DNA of 64,000 nt from Bacteroidota bacterium (GTDB taxonomy: Bacteria > Bacteroidota > Bacteroidia > 2-12-FULL-35-15), in NCBI GenBank assembly GCA_947469885.1, contig CANIQT010000018.1, positions 1 to 64,000 on the forward strand, given 5' to 3'. The notes beneath the pieces are model-generated. The model was not told the origin of the DNA and made no database searches. It was given only the letters and a program-made list of their open reading frames with translations. Shown piece after piece: positions 8,358 to 16,688 of this stretch; position 1 is the stretch's first letter, and every line of letters begins with the position of its first letter. Position numbers and translations under genes: made by a program.

Positions 8358-8645
8358 ATGAAAGTAGAAGAACTGGTAAAAGAAAACAAATGCACCGTAA
8401 TAGATGTGCGAACCCCTGCCGAATTCAGAGGAGGAAATGTGGCAGGCTCCATCAATATTCCTTTGCAGGAATTGGATAGAAAAATGGAAGAAATAAAAAA
8501 AATAAAACAACCATTGGTACTTTGTTGTGCTTCGGGTGGCCGCAGTGGAATAGCCACACAGGTACTTACCCAGGCTAACATAGAATGTTATAATGGTGGC
8601 TCGTGGCTGGATGTAAATTATTATCAATCTCTAAAAAATAACTAA
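8358..8645 (+). CDS. Single-domain rhodanese, copy 1
   Basis: 95 residues, one rhodanese domain. It has DVRTPAEFRGGNVAGSINIPL and the active-site loop LCCASGGRSG, where the second Cys of CC would carry a persulfide. It transfers sulfane sulfur between carriers. The protein has no signal peptide, so it acts in the cytoplasm. It lies 15 bases after the HMA gene and three before a second, different rhodanese. Confidence 0.92.
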   Translation: MKVEELVKENKCTVIDVRTPAEFRGGNVAGSINIPLQELDRKMEEIKKIKQPLVLCCASGGRSGIATQVLTQANIECYNGGSWLDVNYYQSLKNN

Positions 8646-8647
8646 AT

Positions 8648-8965
8648 ATGATAAACGCAATAAAAAATTTATTAGGCATCGGTCCAAAAGTGGACTATGC
8701 ACAGTTGGTAAAAGAAGGAGCTATAATCCTTGATGTAAGAAGCAAAGGCGAATATGCTGGCGGGAACATCAAAGGCTCAATAAATATCTCAGTTGACCAA
8801 TTGGGTAATAACCTTGACAAACTGAAAGATAAAAACAAACCTGTTATTACCTGCTGTGCATCAGGCATGCGTAGTGCATCTGCCAAAAGTTTTTTAAAAT
8901 CAAAAGGTTATGCTCATGTTCACAACGGTGGTGGATGGATGAGTTTACAAAACAAACTAAAATAA
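8648..8965 (+). CDS. Single-domain rhodanese, copy 2
   Basis: 105 residues with the same plan as the preceding gene (DVRSKGEYAGGNIKGSINI; active-site loop CCASGMRSAS) but an extra N-terminal helix with IGPKVDYAQLVKEG, typical of Bacteroidota rhodaneses. The loops differ (GGRSG versus GMRSA), so the two probably have different partners instead of being redundant. Confidence 0.92.
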   Translation: MINAIKNLLGIGPKVDYAQLVKEGAIILDVRSKGEYAGGNIKGSINISVDQLGNNLDKLKDKNKPVITCCASGMRSASAKSFLKSKGYAHVHNGGGWMSLQNKLK

Positions 8966-8973
8966 ATAAATAT

Positions 8974-9429
8974 ATGGAACCACATTATTATAACGTAAAC
9001 GTTAACTGGAACAAAGACCGTAAAGGCATTATGTGTTCTCCCGAGTTGAATAATTCGGCAGAACAAACAAACAATTGCATTGAAGTGGCTACACCACCTC
9101 AGTTTGCTAAAGGTATCCCAAACATTTGGTCGCCCGAACATTTATTTACTGCTGCAGTTAATAGTTGTTTTATGACCACTTTTTTATCTATAGCTGAAAA
9201 TTCAAAACTGGATTTCATAAGTTTTTCGTGTGAAGGTAAAGGTAAACTGGAGCAGGTGGAAGGCAAATTTTTGATGACAGAAGTTCTTCTTGAACCTACT
9301 TTGGTAATAGTGAATGAAGCAGATAAAGAAAAAGCAGAACGTATACTTCAGAAATCGGAAGCAGCTTGTTTAATTTCCAATTCTATAAAATCAAAAGTAA
9401 CCTTATCAACTACAATAACCGTTCAGTAA
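8974..9429 (+). CDS. OsmC-family protein in the redox operon
   Basis: 151 residues from the ATG at 8974. The OsmC/Ohr fold is shown by [30 protein letters not shown] (key: WSPEHLF and a Cys in NSCF) and a second Cys in [10 protein letters not shown]. OsmC proteins reduce organic peroxides with these two cysteines, and some act on persulfides. The stop TAA overlaps the thioredoxin start by one base (TAATG), so translation is coupled to its likely reductant. Confidence 0.88.
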   Translation: MEPHYYNVNVNWNKDRKGIMCSPELNNSAEQTNNCIEVATPPQFAKGIPNIWSPEHLFTAAVNSCFMTTFLSIAENSKLDFISFSCEGKGKLEQVEGKFLMTEVLLEPTLVIVNEADKEKAERILQKSEAACLISNSIKSKVTLSTTITVQ

Positions 9430-9698
9430 TGGCAACTTTTTCGGAAATAATTAATAGCAACACGCCTACATTGGTTGATTTTTCAGCCGAATGGTGTGGT
9501 CCCTGCAAAATGATGAAACCTATTCTGGATGAATTAAAATCGAAAATGGGCAATACTGCAACCATCCTGAAAATAGATGTAGATAAAAACCCTAAAGTTG
9601 CAAGTGCTTATAAAATTCAGGGGGTACCTACTCTTATTTTATTTAAAAATGGTGAAATAAAATGGCGGCAATCAGGGGTAATTCAAGCAGAGCAATAA
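9429..9698 (+). CDS. Thioredoxin, C-terminally truncated by a nonsense codon
   Basis: 89 residues with active site [15 protein letters not shown] and the cis-Pro GVPTLILF. It would reduce disulfides for OsmC and the rhodaneses. Normal thioredoxins have about 105 residues. Here the last helix stops at IQAEQ, but the frame continues after the TAA at 9696-9698 as KSIIQSF then TAA at 9720-9722. A Leu TTA changed to TAA would explain this, removing eight residues of the C-terminal helix. The core is intact, so partial function is possible. Confidence 0.85.
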   Translation: MATFSEIINSNTPTLVDFSAEWCGPCKMMKPILDELKSKMGNTATILKIDVDKNPKVASAYKIQGVPTLILFKNGEIKWRQSGVIQAEQ

Positions 9699-9726
9699 AA
9701 ATCAATAATTCAATCTTTTTAAATTA

Positions 9727-10058
9727 ATGCTTAAAGATATTTTTTATTCAACTCTAAGCAACAAATGTCCGCGTAGTCATCAATCTAATGTATTCATAAC
9801 CAACAATGCCTTTGATTTAAAGAGGTTTGACAAAATGAATGAATCGTATGCCTGCTGTGGCTTGAAATACGAAAAGAACCTGGTTATTTCTATGGTGCAA
9901 TGTATGTCAGTTATGCCTTAATGGTATGTTGGTTTGTTATTACTTGGGCAATTGATTCTTTTATTATTCATTCAGAAACCTCGCAATATTTAACTTTTTT
10001 GAGTATTACCATTGTACTTTTTATGCCACTTACATTCCGCATTTCAAGGTTAGTATGA
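9727..10058 (+). pseudogene. Frameshifted DUF983 gene
   Basis: The first 49 codons match the intact DUF983 gene at 42164-42556 (KCPR, TNNAFDLKRFDKM). The remainder is found in another frame: EPGYFYGAMYVSYALM through FRISRLV, ending TGA at 10056-10058. One base is missing in an A-run near 9872-9875. Two zinc-ribbon cysteines are also gone (CPRC is CPRS; CPVCG is YACCG). This is a decayed membrane protein gene, and the intact paralogue probably covers its role. Confidence 0.85.
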
Positions 10059-10324
10059 ATTAATTTTTTTTATGTAGTATGACAAAAGTAAAGCCATTTG
10101 CAATTAGCTAGTTCCAAAAACATTTTAGTCTTTTCTTTCACTTTTCCAATATTATTTTCTTCCTGATAAAAACAAGTTATTTGTTTTTTTTTCTTAATAA
10201 CTTGTGATTTAATGTAAACTTATATTACAATTTATCTCCTTATTTTTGTGCTCAATCGGTTTGCTTAACAAACATTTGGGTGCTTATTGTAGGCTTAAAA
10301 AATAAAGAACAATAATTTGATAGT
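10059..10324. other. Intergenic, promoter region of CtlX gene
   Basis: AT-rich with no open frame. A TAnnTTTG box (TATTTTTG) sits at 10241-10248, giving a leader of about 73 bases. Confidence 0.5.
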
Positions 10325-11299
10325 ATGAAGAACAAACCTTCAAAAATATTAATGGTACAGCCAATTAATTTTGGTTTTAATGGCGAAACTGCTGCAACCA
10401 ATTTGTTCCAAAAAAACGATAGTAAACTAACTCCTGCTGAAATTCAGAAAGCAGCACTCGAAGAGTTCAAGGCTTTTGTGAAATTATTAAAAGCAAACGG
10501 AATAGAAACCATGGTGGTAAAAGACACCTCTAATCCTATCACTCCCGATTCAATTTTTCCAAATAACATAGTTTCTTTTCATTTGATAAAGAGTATAACA
10601 GTGCCTCTTCCCGGAAAAGAAGATGAACTCAATAATACGATGACCTTTGAAGATTCTAAAGCAATGGTTCTTTATTCCATGATGGCACTTAACAGGCGGA
10701 TTGAACGAAAAGGTTTTCTCGACAAAATGAAAGATGAATGCAATTTGGTGCTTGATTATTCTGTCAACGAAAAAAATAATTTCTTTCTTGAAGGAACTGG
10801 TAGCATAGTGTTTGACTATGAGCAGGAGATAGCCTATGCTGCTGTTTCTCCCCGTACCAAAATTCAATTACTCGAAATGCTTTGCAAACAACTTGGCTAT
10901 TCTTACATTGCTTTTAATGCTGTTGATAAAAGTGGAATAAAAATTTATCACACCAACGTAATGTTAGCTATAGGCAAAGGTTTTGCGGTGGTATGCGAAA
11001 AATCAATAAAAAATAAAGAAGAGTTGTTTACGGTAATGAAATCACTAATTGATACTGACCACGAAATTATTACCATTGACTACAAACAATTAAATGCTTT
11101 TGCAGGTAACATTTATCAGTTGTTCAATAATAAAGGTAAAAGCTTGATTGTGATGAGTGAGAAAGCTTTTAAATCACTCAAAAAGGCGCAATTGAATAAA
11201 TTAAGTAAATTTGGAAAAGTTATTCATACACCACTTTATACCATCGAAAAATATGGTGGTGGTAGCGCACGGTGTATGATTGCTGATATCAGGTATTAA
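10325..11299 (+). CDS. ctlX: Citrulline utilisation hydrolase (CtlX-type guanidino-modifying enzyme)
   Basis: 324 residues of the pentein (arginine deiminase/amidinotransferase) fold. Segments in order: PDSIFPNNIVSFH, FLEGTGSIVFD with acidic substrate contacts, the YHTNVMLAIG block with the catalytic His, and the terminal GGGSARCMIADI with the nucleophile Cys317. CtlX-type enzymes hydrolyse citrulline to ornithine. It is a cytosolic stand-alone gene with no ornithine-handling neighbours in view. Confidence 0.9.
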   Translation: MKNKPSKILMVQPINFGFNGETAATNLFQKNDSKLTPAEIQKAALEEFKAFVKLLKANGIETMVVKDTSNPITPDSIFPNNIVSFHLIKSITVPLPGKEDELNNTMTFEDSKAMVLYSMMALNRRIERKGFLDKMKDECNLVLDYSVNEKNNFFLEGTGSIVFDYEQEIAYAAVSPRTKIQLLEMLCKQLGYSYIAFNAVDKSGIKIYHTNVMLAIGKGFAVVCEKSIKNKEELFTVMKSLIDTDHEIITIDYKQLNAFAGNIYQLFNNKGKSLIVMSEKAFKSLKKAQLNKLSKFGKVIHTPLYTIEKYGGGSARCMIADIRY

Positions 11300-11330
11300 T
11301 TTCTGAGTTGATTAGTCGGTTAGTCATTCG

Positions 11331-11338
11331 TACATTTG
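11331..11338 (+). promoter_or_regulatory. Promoter of yajQ
   Basis: TACATTTG -7 box with a TTG at 11308-11310 at -33 distance (20 bp spacer), 32 bp before the start. Confidence 0.55.
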
Positions 11339-11369
11339 CATAAACATTTTTAATTCCTAATTAAATATA

Positions 11370-11858
11370 ATGCCTTCATTCGATATTGTAAATAAAGTAG
11401 ATGCTCAATTGCTCGACAATTCTATTAACGTGGCACGAAGAGAAATCCTAAACCGTTTTGATTTTCATGGTTCCAAAAGTGAAATTACGTTGGATAAAAA
11501 AAACATGCTTATTTCTATTCTTACCGAGGACGATATGCGCATGGAATCCATTATCAATGTTATTCGTCAGCGGATGATTAAACAAAATCTGAATCCCTTG
11601 TGCCTCGATTTTGGCAAAGAAAAAATTGCTTCGGGCTTTATGGTAAGAAAAGATGTGAAGGTAAAAGAAGGAATTGACAAAGACGTGGCACGTAAAATTA
11701 TTAAAGACATCAAAGACTCTAAGTTAAAAGTGCAGGCACAAATGATGGACGACCAGGTGCGGGTAACAGGCAAAAAGATTGATGATTTGCAGGAAGTGAT
11801 TGCGTTGATGCGCAGCGGAAGTTATGATTTGCCACTACAGTTTGTAAATATGAAATAA
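11370..11858 (+). CDS. yajQ: YajQ-family nucleotide (cyclic-di-GMP) binding protein
   Basis: 162 residues, full family length. Begins MPSFDIVNKVD and contains EILNRFDFHGSKSEI, KEGIDKDVARKIIKDIKDSKLKVQAQ (key: KEGID, IKDSKLKVQ) and the final RVTGKKIDDLQEVI. Two ferredoxin-like halves are expected. Homologues bind c-di-GMP or tRNA; the exact role here is unknown. Convergent with the next, minus-strand gene. Confidence 0.95.
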   Translation: MPSFDIVNKVDAQLLDNSINVARREILNRFDFHGSKSEITLDKKNMLISILTEDDMRMESIINVIRQRMIKQNLNPLCLDFGKEKIASGFMVRKDVKVKEGIDKDVARKIIKDIKDSKLKVQAQMMDDQVRVTGKKIDDLQEVIALMRSGSYDLPLQFVNMK

Positions 11859-11876
11859 TGTTATTTGTATTTACTG

Positions 11877-12731
11877 TTAACTACTTTCACCCTCTTTTAT
11901 ATCTGCTAACTCCTTTTCTTCACTACTTGAATTGCTTTCTGTCAACATCAGTGAGGTGGTCATTGCAGAGTGATATCCCAGAAAATACAAAGCAATAAAG
12001 GGAATACTCAAAAAACTTTCAATCAGATAAACTCGTTCGGGTGTTTCTACAGGTATTAATACTAAATTAAGTAAATGAGTTTTTGTCCAAACATATATTT
12101 CATATGCAAATTCATTTACTATCCATAACGAAATAAAAAGAAAAAATATTCTTTTGAACGTGAGTTTTGTTTTTCTTACACCAGTTAAAGATGTTACTGA
12201 AAGAGAAAAAATAATAAGTGGAATATAAATTTTTAACTGGAAAATAGTGCTCGAAATATACCTTGCAGCTGAATAGTTGCTTAAAGAAGTAAAGGAAAAA
12301 CTATTGAGTGAGTACAAGCCATAATCAATTCCTGTACAAACAAATAATATTATTAAAAGATAAAAAAGGTCCGAAAGATGGATGTTCTGAATACATTTTA
12401 AAAAAGAAACTTCCTTGTTGTCTTCTTCATCAGTAATGACTCTGGAAAAGCCAATAGAAAAAACTGCAACAAAAAAAACAAAAACTGTTTTCGATAGGTC
12501 TGTTATGCAGTAGGTATTAATGGTACTACTTCTATAAAAAAAATAATTAGCAAGGCTTACATTGTTGCCCTTCGATAATTCATCAAAAGTGGTATAGGTG
12601 AGGAGAATCACAACTCCAACAAAACAAACAACTGTTAACGACATAGTTGCACCTAACGTGCGACCCAGATATTTTTTATAGAGTGTAACAATATCTGTAA
12701 ATTGTGCAATGAGGTAATCCGAAAATTTCAT
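11877..12731 (-). CDS. Polytopic membrane protein of unknown function
   Basis: 284 residues with about seven hydrophobic helices (for example TMSLTVVCFVGVVILLTY, FFVAVFSIGF, LFYLLIILFVCTG and IPLIIFSLSV). The C-terminal tail is acidic (SSSEEKELADIKEGESS). No family motif recognised. It lies nine bases downstream of the T9SS protein gene on the same strand, so it may be co-transcribed with it. Confidence 0.6.
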   Translation of the reverse strand: MKFSDYLIAQFTDIVTLYKKYLGRTLGATMSLTVVCFVGVVILLTYTTFDELSKGNNVSLANYFFYRSSTINTYCITDLSKTVFVFFVAVFSIGFSRVITDEEDNKEVSFLKCIQNIHLSDLFYLLIILFVCTGIDYGLYSLNSFSFTSLSNYSAARYISSTIFQLKIYIPLIIFSLSVTSLTGVRKTKLTFKRIFFLFISLWIVNEFAYEIYVWTKTHLLNLVLIPVETPERVYLIESFLSIPFIALYFLGYHSAMTTSLMLTESNSSSEEKELADIKEGESS

Positions 12732-12740
12732 TTCTTCATT

Positions 12741-14372
12741 TTATTCAACAATAATTTTTCTCATCACTTCATTTTTATTTTCATTTACCAGTTGCAAAAA
12801 ATAAATTCCTTTTGCAACTCCCGTTAACTCTATTGTTGTTTGCTGTCCTGCAATTGTTGATTGAAAAACAACATGACCAACAACATCTGTTATTTTCAGA
12901 CTTTTAATTTGAAATTTTAAATTTGAAATCTGAAATTGACCTGTGGAAGGGTTAGGATAAATAAAAACAGCAGCATCGTCTGTCTGCTCATTCACTCCTG
13001 CATTAGTAATTACAAGTGGTGACGATTCGGACGAACAACCATTGGAAGTAACTATTACTGTATAAGTTCCATTTGATGTAAAGTTATACGTTTGCCCGGT
13101 GGCCCCAGCAACGGCAGTACCGTTCAAATACCATTGGTTATTAGTGGTTGCGCTCGATGTAAGTACATTGAAATTTTGAGTAATTACAGGTACTGGTGGA
13201 GAATTAACTGTAACAGCGAGTGTTACCGGAGTTCCATTTCCGCACGAGTTGGTTGCTGCCACACTAACATTCCCGCTTCCATAACCAGCAATCACAGAGA
13301 TAGTACTACCCGACCCGCCACCAACCCATCCCAAAGGAAATGTCCATGAGTAGCCAATTGCACCGGTTACCGCGGGAATCGAATAGGTGAGTGTATCTCC
13401 TGCACAAACAGTGGTAGCTCCTGTAATGTTGCCGGTTACGGATAGTGTAGGGCAGTATTTCAAAATTACTCCACCATCGCCACACACCCAGCCTGCTGTA
13501 TGATTCGCAAAATGAACGGAACGTAAAATTTGTGTAGTGTTGGATGTCATGGTGGTCCATGAAGTTCCTCCGTCCACTGTTTTTCGAATCAAGCCTCCAC
13601 TGCCTACCACATAACCTGTGTCGGCCGAAACAAAATATACTCCGTTCAAACTGTTGGGAATAAGCAGTGGCATCGAAGTCCAAGTGGCACCCCCATCAAT
13701 GGTTTTCAGGAAAGTACCACTATTGCCAACTATGTAACCAGTTAAGACATCGGCAAAAGTAATTCCATTCAAATTTTGAACTACTCCACTGGTAACAGTT
13801 GCCCATGTAGTTCCACCATCCACTGTTCGTTTAATACTTCCAAACACACCACAGGCTACTCCTGTGTTTGCATCGGCATACCACACCGAATTCAATGTAA
13901 GTCCTGTAAACACCCGCACTTGCCAAGTAGCTCCTGTATCGCAACTCGTTTCTATTTTTCCGGTAGTTCCTACTGCGGTGATACAACCGGGCGTACTAAA
14001 ATGAAGTGCCATTATACTATCAGGATGACCTGACGAAAGTGTGATTCCTCCTGGGTTTCCTACCGTCATCATCCAGGTAGTATTTTGCGTTAGTGCAAGC
14101 CAATTGGCACTATATCCGCTGTGAATACTATATATGTTAACTCCTCCCAGTGTAAGGGGAGAAGTCCAGGTGAGCCCACCATCCAACGTTCTGATTACGC
14201 GTTGTGCGCCTGCACATGCCACTGAGGTAGGACTTATAGCATACACCGAATTGAGGCTGGTGGTGCCTGTTGGGGGTGTTTGTGCCATCCATTGGGCGTA
14301 CAAAACAGAGTTAGTAGTTTTTCCGAAAAAGAAAAAAGAAAAGAGTACGAGCGTTAATATTATTTTTTTCAT
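12741..14372 (-). CDS. T9SS cargo: YCF48/BNR-repeat protein with PKD-like domain
   Basis: 543 residues. Signal peptide (to about 27), then five or six Ycf48-type beta-propeller repeats (T-D-G-G-x-TW cores such as LDGGLTW, VDGGTTW, IDGGATW, VDGGTSW) to ~300. Next is a PKD-like domain (TVCAGDTLTYSIP, ATNSCGNG) and a C-terminal T9SS type A sorting domain (FIYPNPSTGQF through KGIYFLQL, ending MRKIIVE). It is exported through the outer membrane and surface-attached; Ycf48-type propellers in such cargo are probably binding modules. The start of the sorting domain contains a heptamer run (12900-12940). Confidence 0.9.
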   Translation of the reverse strand: MKKIILTLVLFSFFFFGKTTNSVLYAQWMAQTPPTGTTSLNSVYAISPTSVACAGAQRVIRTLDGGLTWTSPLTLGGVNIYSIHSGYSANWLALTQNTTWMMTVGNPGGITLSSGHPDSIMALHFSTPGCITAVGTTGKIETSCDTGATWQVRVFTGLTLNSVWYADANTGVACGVFGSIKRTVDGGTTWATVTSGVVQNLNGITFADVLTGYIVGNSGTFLKTIDGGATWTSMPLLIPNSLNGVYFVSADTGYVVGSGGLIRKTVDGGTSWTTMTSNTTQILRSVHFANHTAGWVCGDGGVILKYCPTLSVTGNITGATTVCAGDTLTYSIPAVTGAIGYSWTFPLGWVGGGSGSTISVIAGYGSGNVSVAATNSCGNGTPVTLAVTVNSPPVPVITQNFNVLTSSATTNNQWYLNGTAVAGATGQTYNFTSNGTYTVIVTSNGCSSESSPLVITNAGVNEQTDDAAVFIYPNPSTGQFQISNLKFQIKSLKITDVVGHVVFQSTIAGQQTTIELTGVAKGIYFLQLVNENKNEVMRKIIVE

Positions 14373-14467
14373 GGGTAGGTGGTTAGTTTGTATTTTAATT
14401 ATTCAAGGTTTAAAGTTATAAAAATATCAGATAGTAAACAGAACAATAAAACTGATTTTCTTTTTAC

Positions 14468-14475
14468 TACTTTTG
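14468..14475 (+). promoter_or_regulatory. -7 box of the 14518 gene
   Basis: TACTTTTG matches TAnnTTTG, 43 bp before the chosen start. Confidence 0.5.
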
Positions 14476-14517
14476 TTGTTCCAAAATAATAAACTCAAAT
14501 TAATAACTTTAATTTTT

Positions 14518-14994
14518 ATGAAAATGAAAAACCAATCACAAAAAAGCAATCACTTAATAAATTCTATTACTGTTGCAGTGGTAGTAGTTGTTTTATTAAT
14601 TACCTCAGCAACCAAAGCGGTTGCACAAAAAAAAGAAAAACTACTTGGCGAAAAACAATTTGACATTGAACTTACCGAGCAAGGCAAGAAAAAAACTCCT
14701 GAGCCTGCCAAAGACCAGCTTTTGTTCAGAGCCGAAAAAATAAGTTCTGCCTTTATGATGAAAGAATATACATTTACGGCAAGTGCATACACTGCCACTG
14801 TCGATTCTACTTCGGGCGCACCTGTGGTTACTTTCGAATCTGATTCGAAAAATACAGATGGAGATAAGTTGAAATGGAGCGGAACACTTACAGGCGAAAC
14901 GATGGAAGGCACTGCTGTAATTACCGACAAAAAAGGAAAAGCAAAAGCATCCTATACGTTTACCGGAAAGCAAAAAAAATTCAGAGGGAAATAA
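14518..14994 (+). CDS. Secreted lipocalin-like/hypothetical protein
   Basis: 158 residues from the ATG at 14518, chosen because the -7 box and the membrane-type signal (ITVAVVVVVLLITSATKAVAQ) both fit it. The mature part is beta-rich with repeated Lys/Thr strands (FTASAYTATVDS, LKWSGTLTGETMEGTA, ASYTFTGKQKK), which suggests a small beta-barrel or lipocalin-like sheet. No catalytic residues recognised. Confidence 0.6.
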   Translation: MKMKNQSQKSNHLINSITVAVVVVVLLITSATKAVAQKKEKLLGEKQFDIELTEQGKKKTPEPAKDQLLFRAEKISSAFMMKEYTFTASAYTATVDSTSGAPVVTFESDSKNTDGDKLKWSGTLTGETMEGTAVITDKKGKAKASYTFTGKQKKFRGK

Positions 14995-15191
14995 AAATTA
15001 TAAAAGCAGGCAAAACAAAGGTGGAATTCTTTTTCTACAATCTAGCTGAATTTGTGGAAACACCTATGCCCGGCTTTGAAGTGTTGGACGAAAAAACGGG
15101 TAAAGAACTTGTGGAGGTGAATATGAGGCAGGCTTTTGATTTAAAAAAATTTAAAAACGACCGATGGAATCTTTTTATTGACATTGCATAA
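14989..15191 (+). pseudogene. Orphan coding fragment after the 14518 gene
   Basis: An open stretch of about 65 codons in another frame reads like real protein (KTKVEFFFYNLAEFVETPMP, ELVEVNMRQAFDLKKF) and ends TAA. It has no normal start codon; the only ATG in its frame upstream lies deep in the preceding gene. It may be a truncated gene remnant or a frameshifted continuation. Low certainty. Confidence 0.35.
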
Positions 15192-15309
15192 ATGCAATAC
15201 CCTTAACTTAATGAAATGGTGTGTTAACTTAAATGGTAAATGTAATTTATTTTCATGTAAATTAGGTGAAATAGAATTGCAGTAGAGTAGGGGGGCGGAT
15301 TAAAAATAA

Positions 15310-15341
15310 CCTCCAAAGGGGCAAAGGAGCCCCTTTGGAGG
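15310..15341. terminator. Perfect 13-bp inverted repeat
   Basis: CCTCCAAAGGGGC - aaagga - GCCCCTTTGGAGG. It lies between a plus-strand fragment and a minus-strand gene. No strong T-run follows, so it may be a REP-like palindrome or a bidirectional terminator. Confidence 0.5.
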
Positions 15342-15354
15342 AAATGTACTAATG

Positions 15355-15470
15355 ACAAATTATTAATTACTCGTTGGGTATTCAAGTTATTGCCATCGAT
15401 ATCAATCAGCCTTATAAAATAAATTCCATTGTTTAATTGTTCAATATTGGTTTTTGAACGAACAAAAAAA
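15355..15470 (-). pseudogene. Remnant of a T9SS sorting-domain tail
   Basis: The minus strand encodes NIEQLNNGIYFIRLIDIDG, which has the NGIYFIRL core of type A sorting domains. No complete gene is attached; it sits directly after the TPR gene. Likely a leftover from a deleted secreted-protein gene. Confidence 0.5.
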
Positions 15471-16619
15471 CTATTTATATTTATCTGCTTTTTCCATTTC
15501 ACCTAATTTGAGGTACAATTGGCGCAAGCGTTGTTTGGTTGCCTTATCAGGAGAAACAGCATAACTCTGCTCAAAGTTAACAGTTGCTTTGCGGTAGTAT
15601 TCGTTCTTTTTTTCTTCGTATTCTTTTGCTTTTTTGGTATCATTAAGTGGAAGTGCGTTAATCTTTTCACCCCATTCGTTGCCGGTATTAAAATAAACAA
15701 CTCCTAAATTATAGTTTGCTACATCATAATCAGGTTTAATTTCCAATGCTTTTAAGTATTCTTTTTCAGCATTTTCTTTGTCATTTGTTTTGTCGTAAAG
15801 GTTGGCAAGTACGCAATGCAACACTTCATTATCAGGGGCAATGGCAATTGCATCATTGAGTTTGGTTTTCAAAGCATCGGTTTTCTTTTGAGCAAGATAT
15901 ATGTTGATTTCCATGTTAATCAAGTCCATGTTGTCTTCAAAAATCAGTTTTCCTTTTTCGATATACGATAATGCTTTGGCTGTATCTTTATCTATCAGGT
16001 TAATTTTTGCCATGTTGGAATAAATGGAAACATCCTTAAATTTAATTTCAATCAGTTTATCAGCATATTCTTTTGTTTTTTCTTTGTTACCTGATTGAGA
16101 ATACACTTTGAAATGTGTCAGCATCAGGTTTTCTTTGGTAATGTTATTACGTTTCAATCCACCATCAAAATCGTAAGGCAAAGCTTGTTCAAGCAAATCC
16201 AATCCTCTTATAGCCTTGTCGTATTCTTTGGTGTCTGCCATGTACTTTGATTTGTAATCTAAAGCAGCGCATGTTTGCACCAGCCACATATTGGTTTTGA
16301 TTTGCTCTTTGTACACATTGTCTTTGTCTAACTTAAGACAAGTAAGAAAACTTTCTACCGCTTTTTCGTGTGCATCCGCATCCAATGCTTTTATTTCCGG
16401 TTTTTTCGATTCGTATATTTTCTGGTAAATCTGCCCTCTGTACATCCATAGTTTAGCACTGCCTTTTGTGGTTTCATTTGTGGCAGCAGCATCAGCTGCA
16501 ATTTTTGCTTTGTCATATTCTTCGTTACGCAAATAATTATTTGCATTCTGCACCTGATTGTTTTGTGCAACTACCAAAACAGTTACACACGATAAAATAA
16601 TGGTTAAAATTTGTTTCAT
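15471..16619 (-). CDS. Exported TPR-repeat protein
   Basis: 382 residues. Signal peptide (LTIILSCVTVLVVAQ), then at least five tetratricopeptide repeats, clearest near residues 270-330 (NEVLHCVLANLYDKTNDKENAEKEYLKAL and YDVANYNLGVVYFNTGNEW). TPRs scaffold protein complexes; periplasmic ones of this type are common in Bacteroidota. Downstream of the M16 peptidase gene on the same strand with a 69-bp gap holding a hairpin. Confidence 0.85.
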   Translation of the reverse strand: MKQILTIILSCVTVLVVAQNNQVQNANNYLRNEEYDKAKIAADAAATNETTKGSAKLWMYRGQIYQKIYESKKPEIKALDADAHEKAVESFLTCLKLDKDNVYKEQIKTNMWLVQTCAALDYKSKYMADTKEYDKAIRGLDLLEQALPYDFDGGLKRNNITKENLMLTHFKVYSQSGNKEKTKEYADKLIEIKFKDVSIYSNMAKINLIDKDTAKALSYIEKGKLIFEDNMDLINMEINIYLAQKKTDALKTKLNDAIAIAPDNEVLHCVLANLYDKTNDKENAEKEYLKALEIKPDYDVANYNLGVVYFNTGNEWGEKINALPLNDTKKAKEYEEKKNEYYRKATVNFEQSYAVSPDKATKQRLRQLYLKLGEMEKADKYK

Positions 16620-16651
16620 TGTTTTTTTATTTTTGTTTTTTTCTCACGTTC

Positions 16652-16675
16652 CCCTCTCCTTTTTCAAGGAGAGGG
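16652..16675. repeat. REP-like hairpin CCCTCTCCTT/AAGGAGAGGG
   Basis: 10-bp perfect stem with a 4-nt loop, followed by CTAGGGGTGAGG. The same sequence type recurs at 23041, 23545 and 23810, so it is a dispersed repeat and not a dedicated terminator. It lies between the M16 and TPR genes. Confidence 0.65.
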
Positions 16676-16688
16676 CTAGGGGTGAGGT

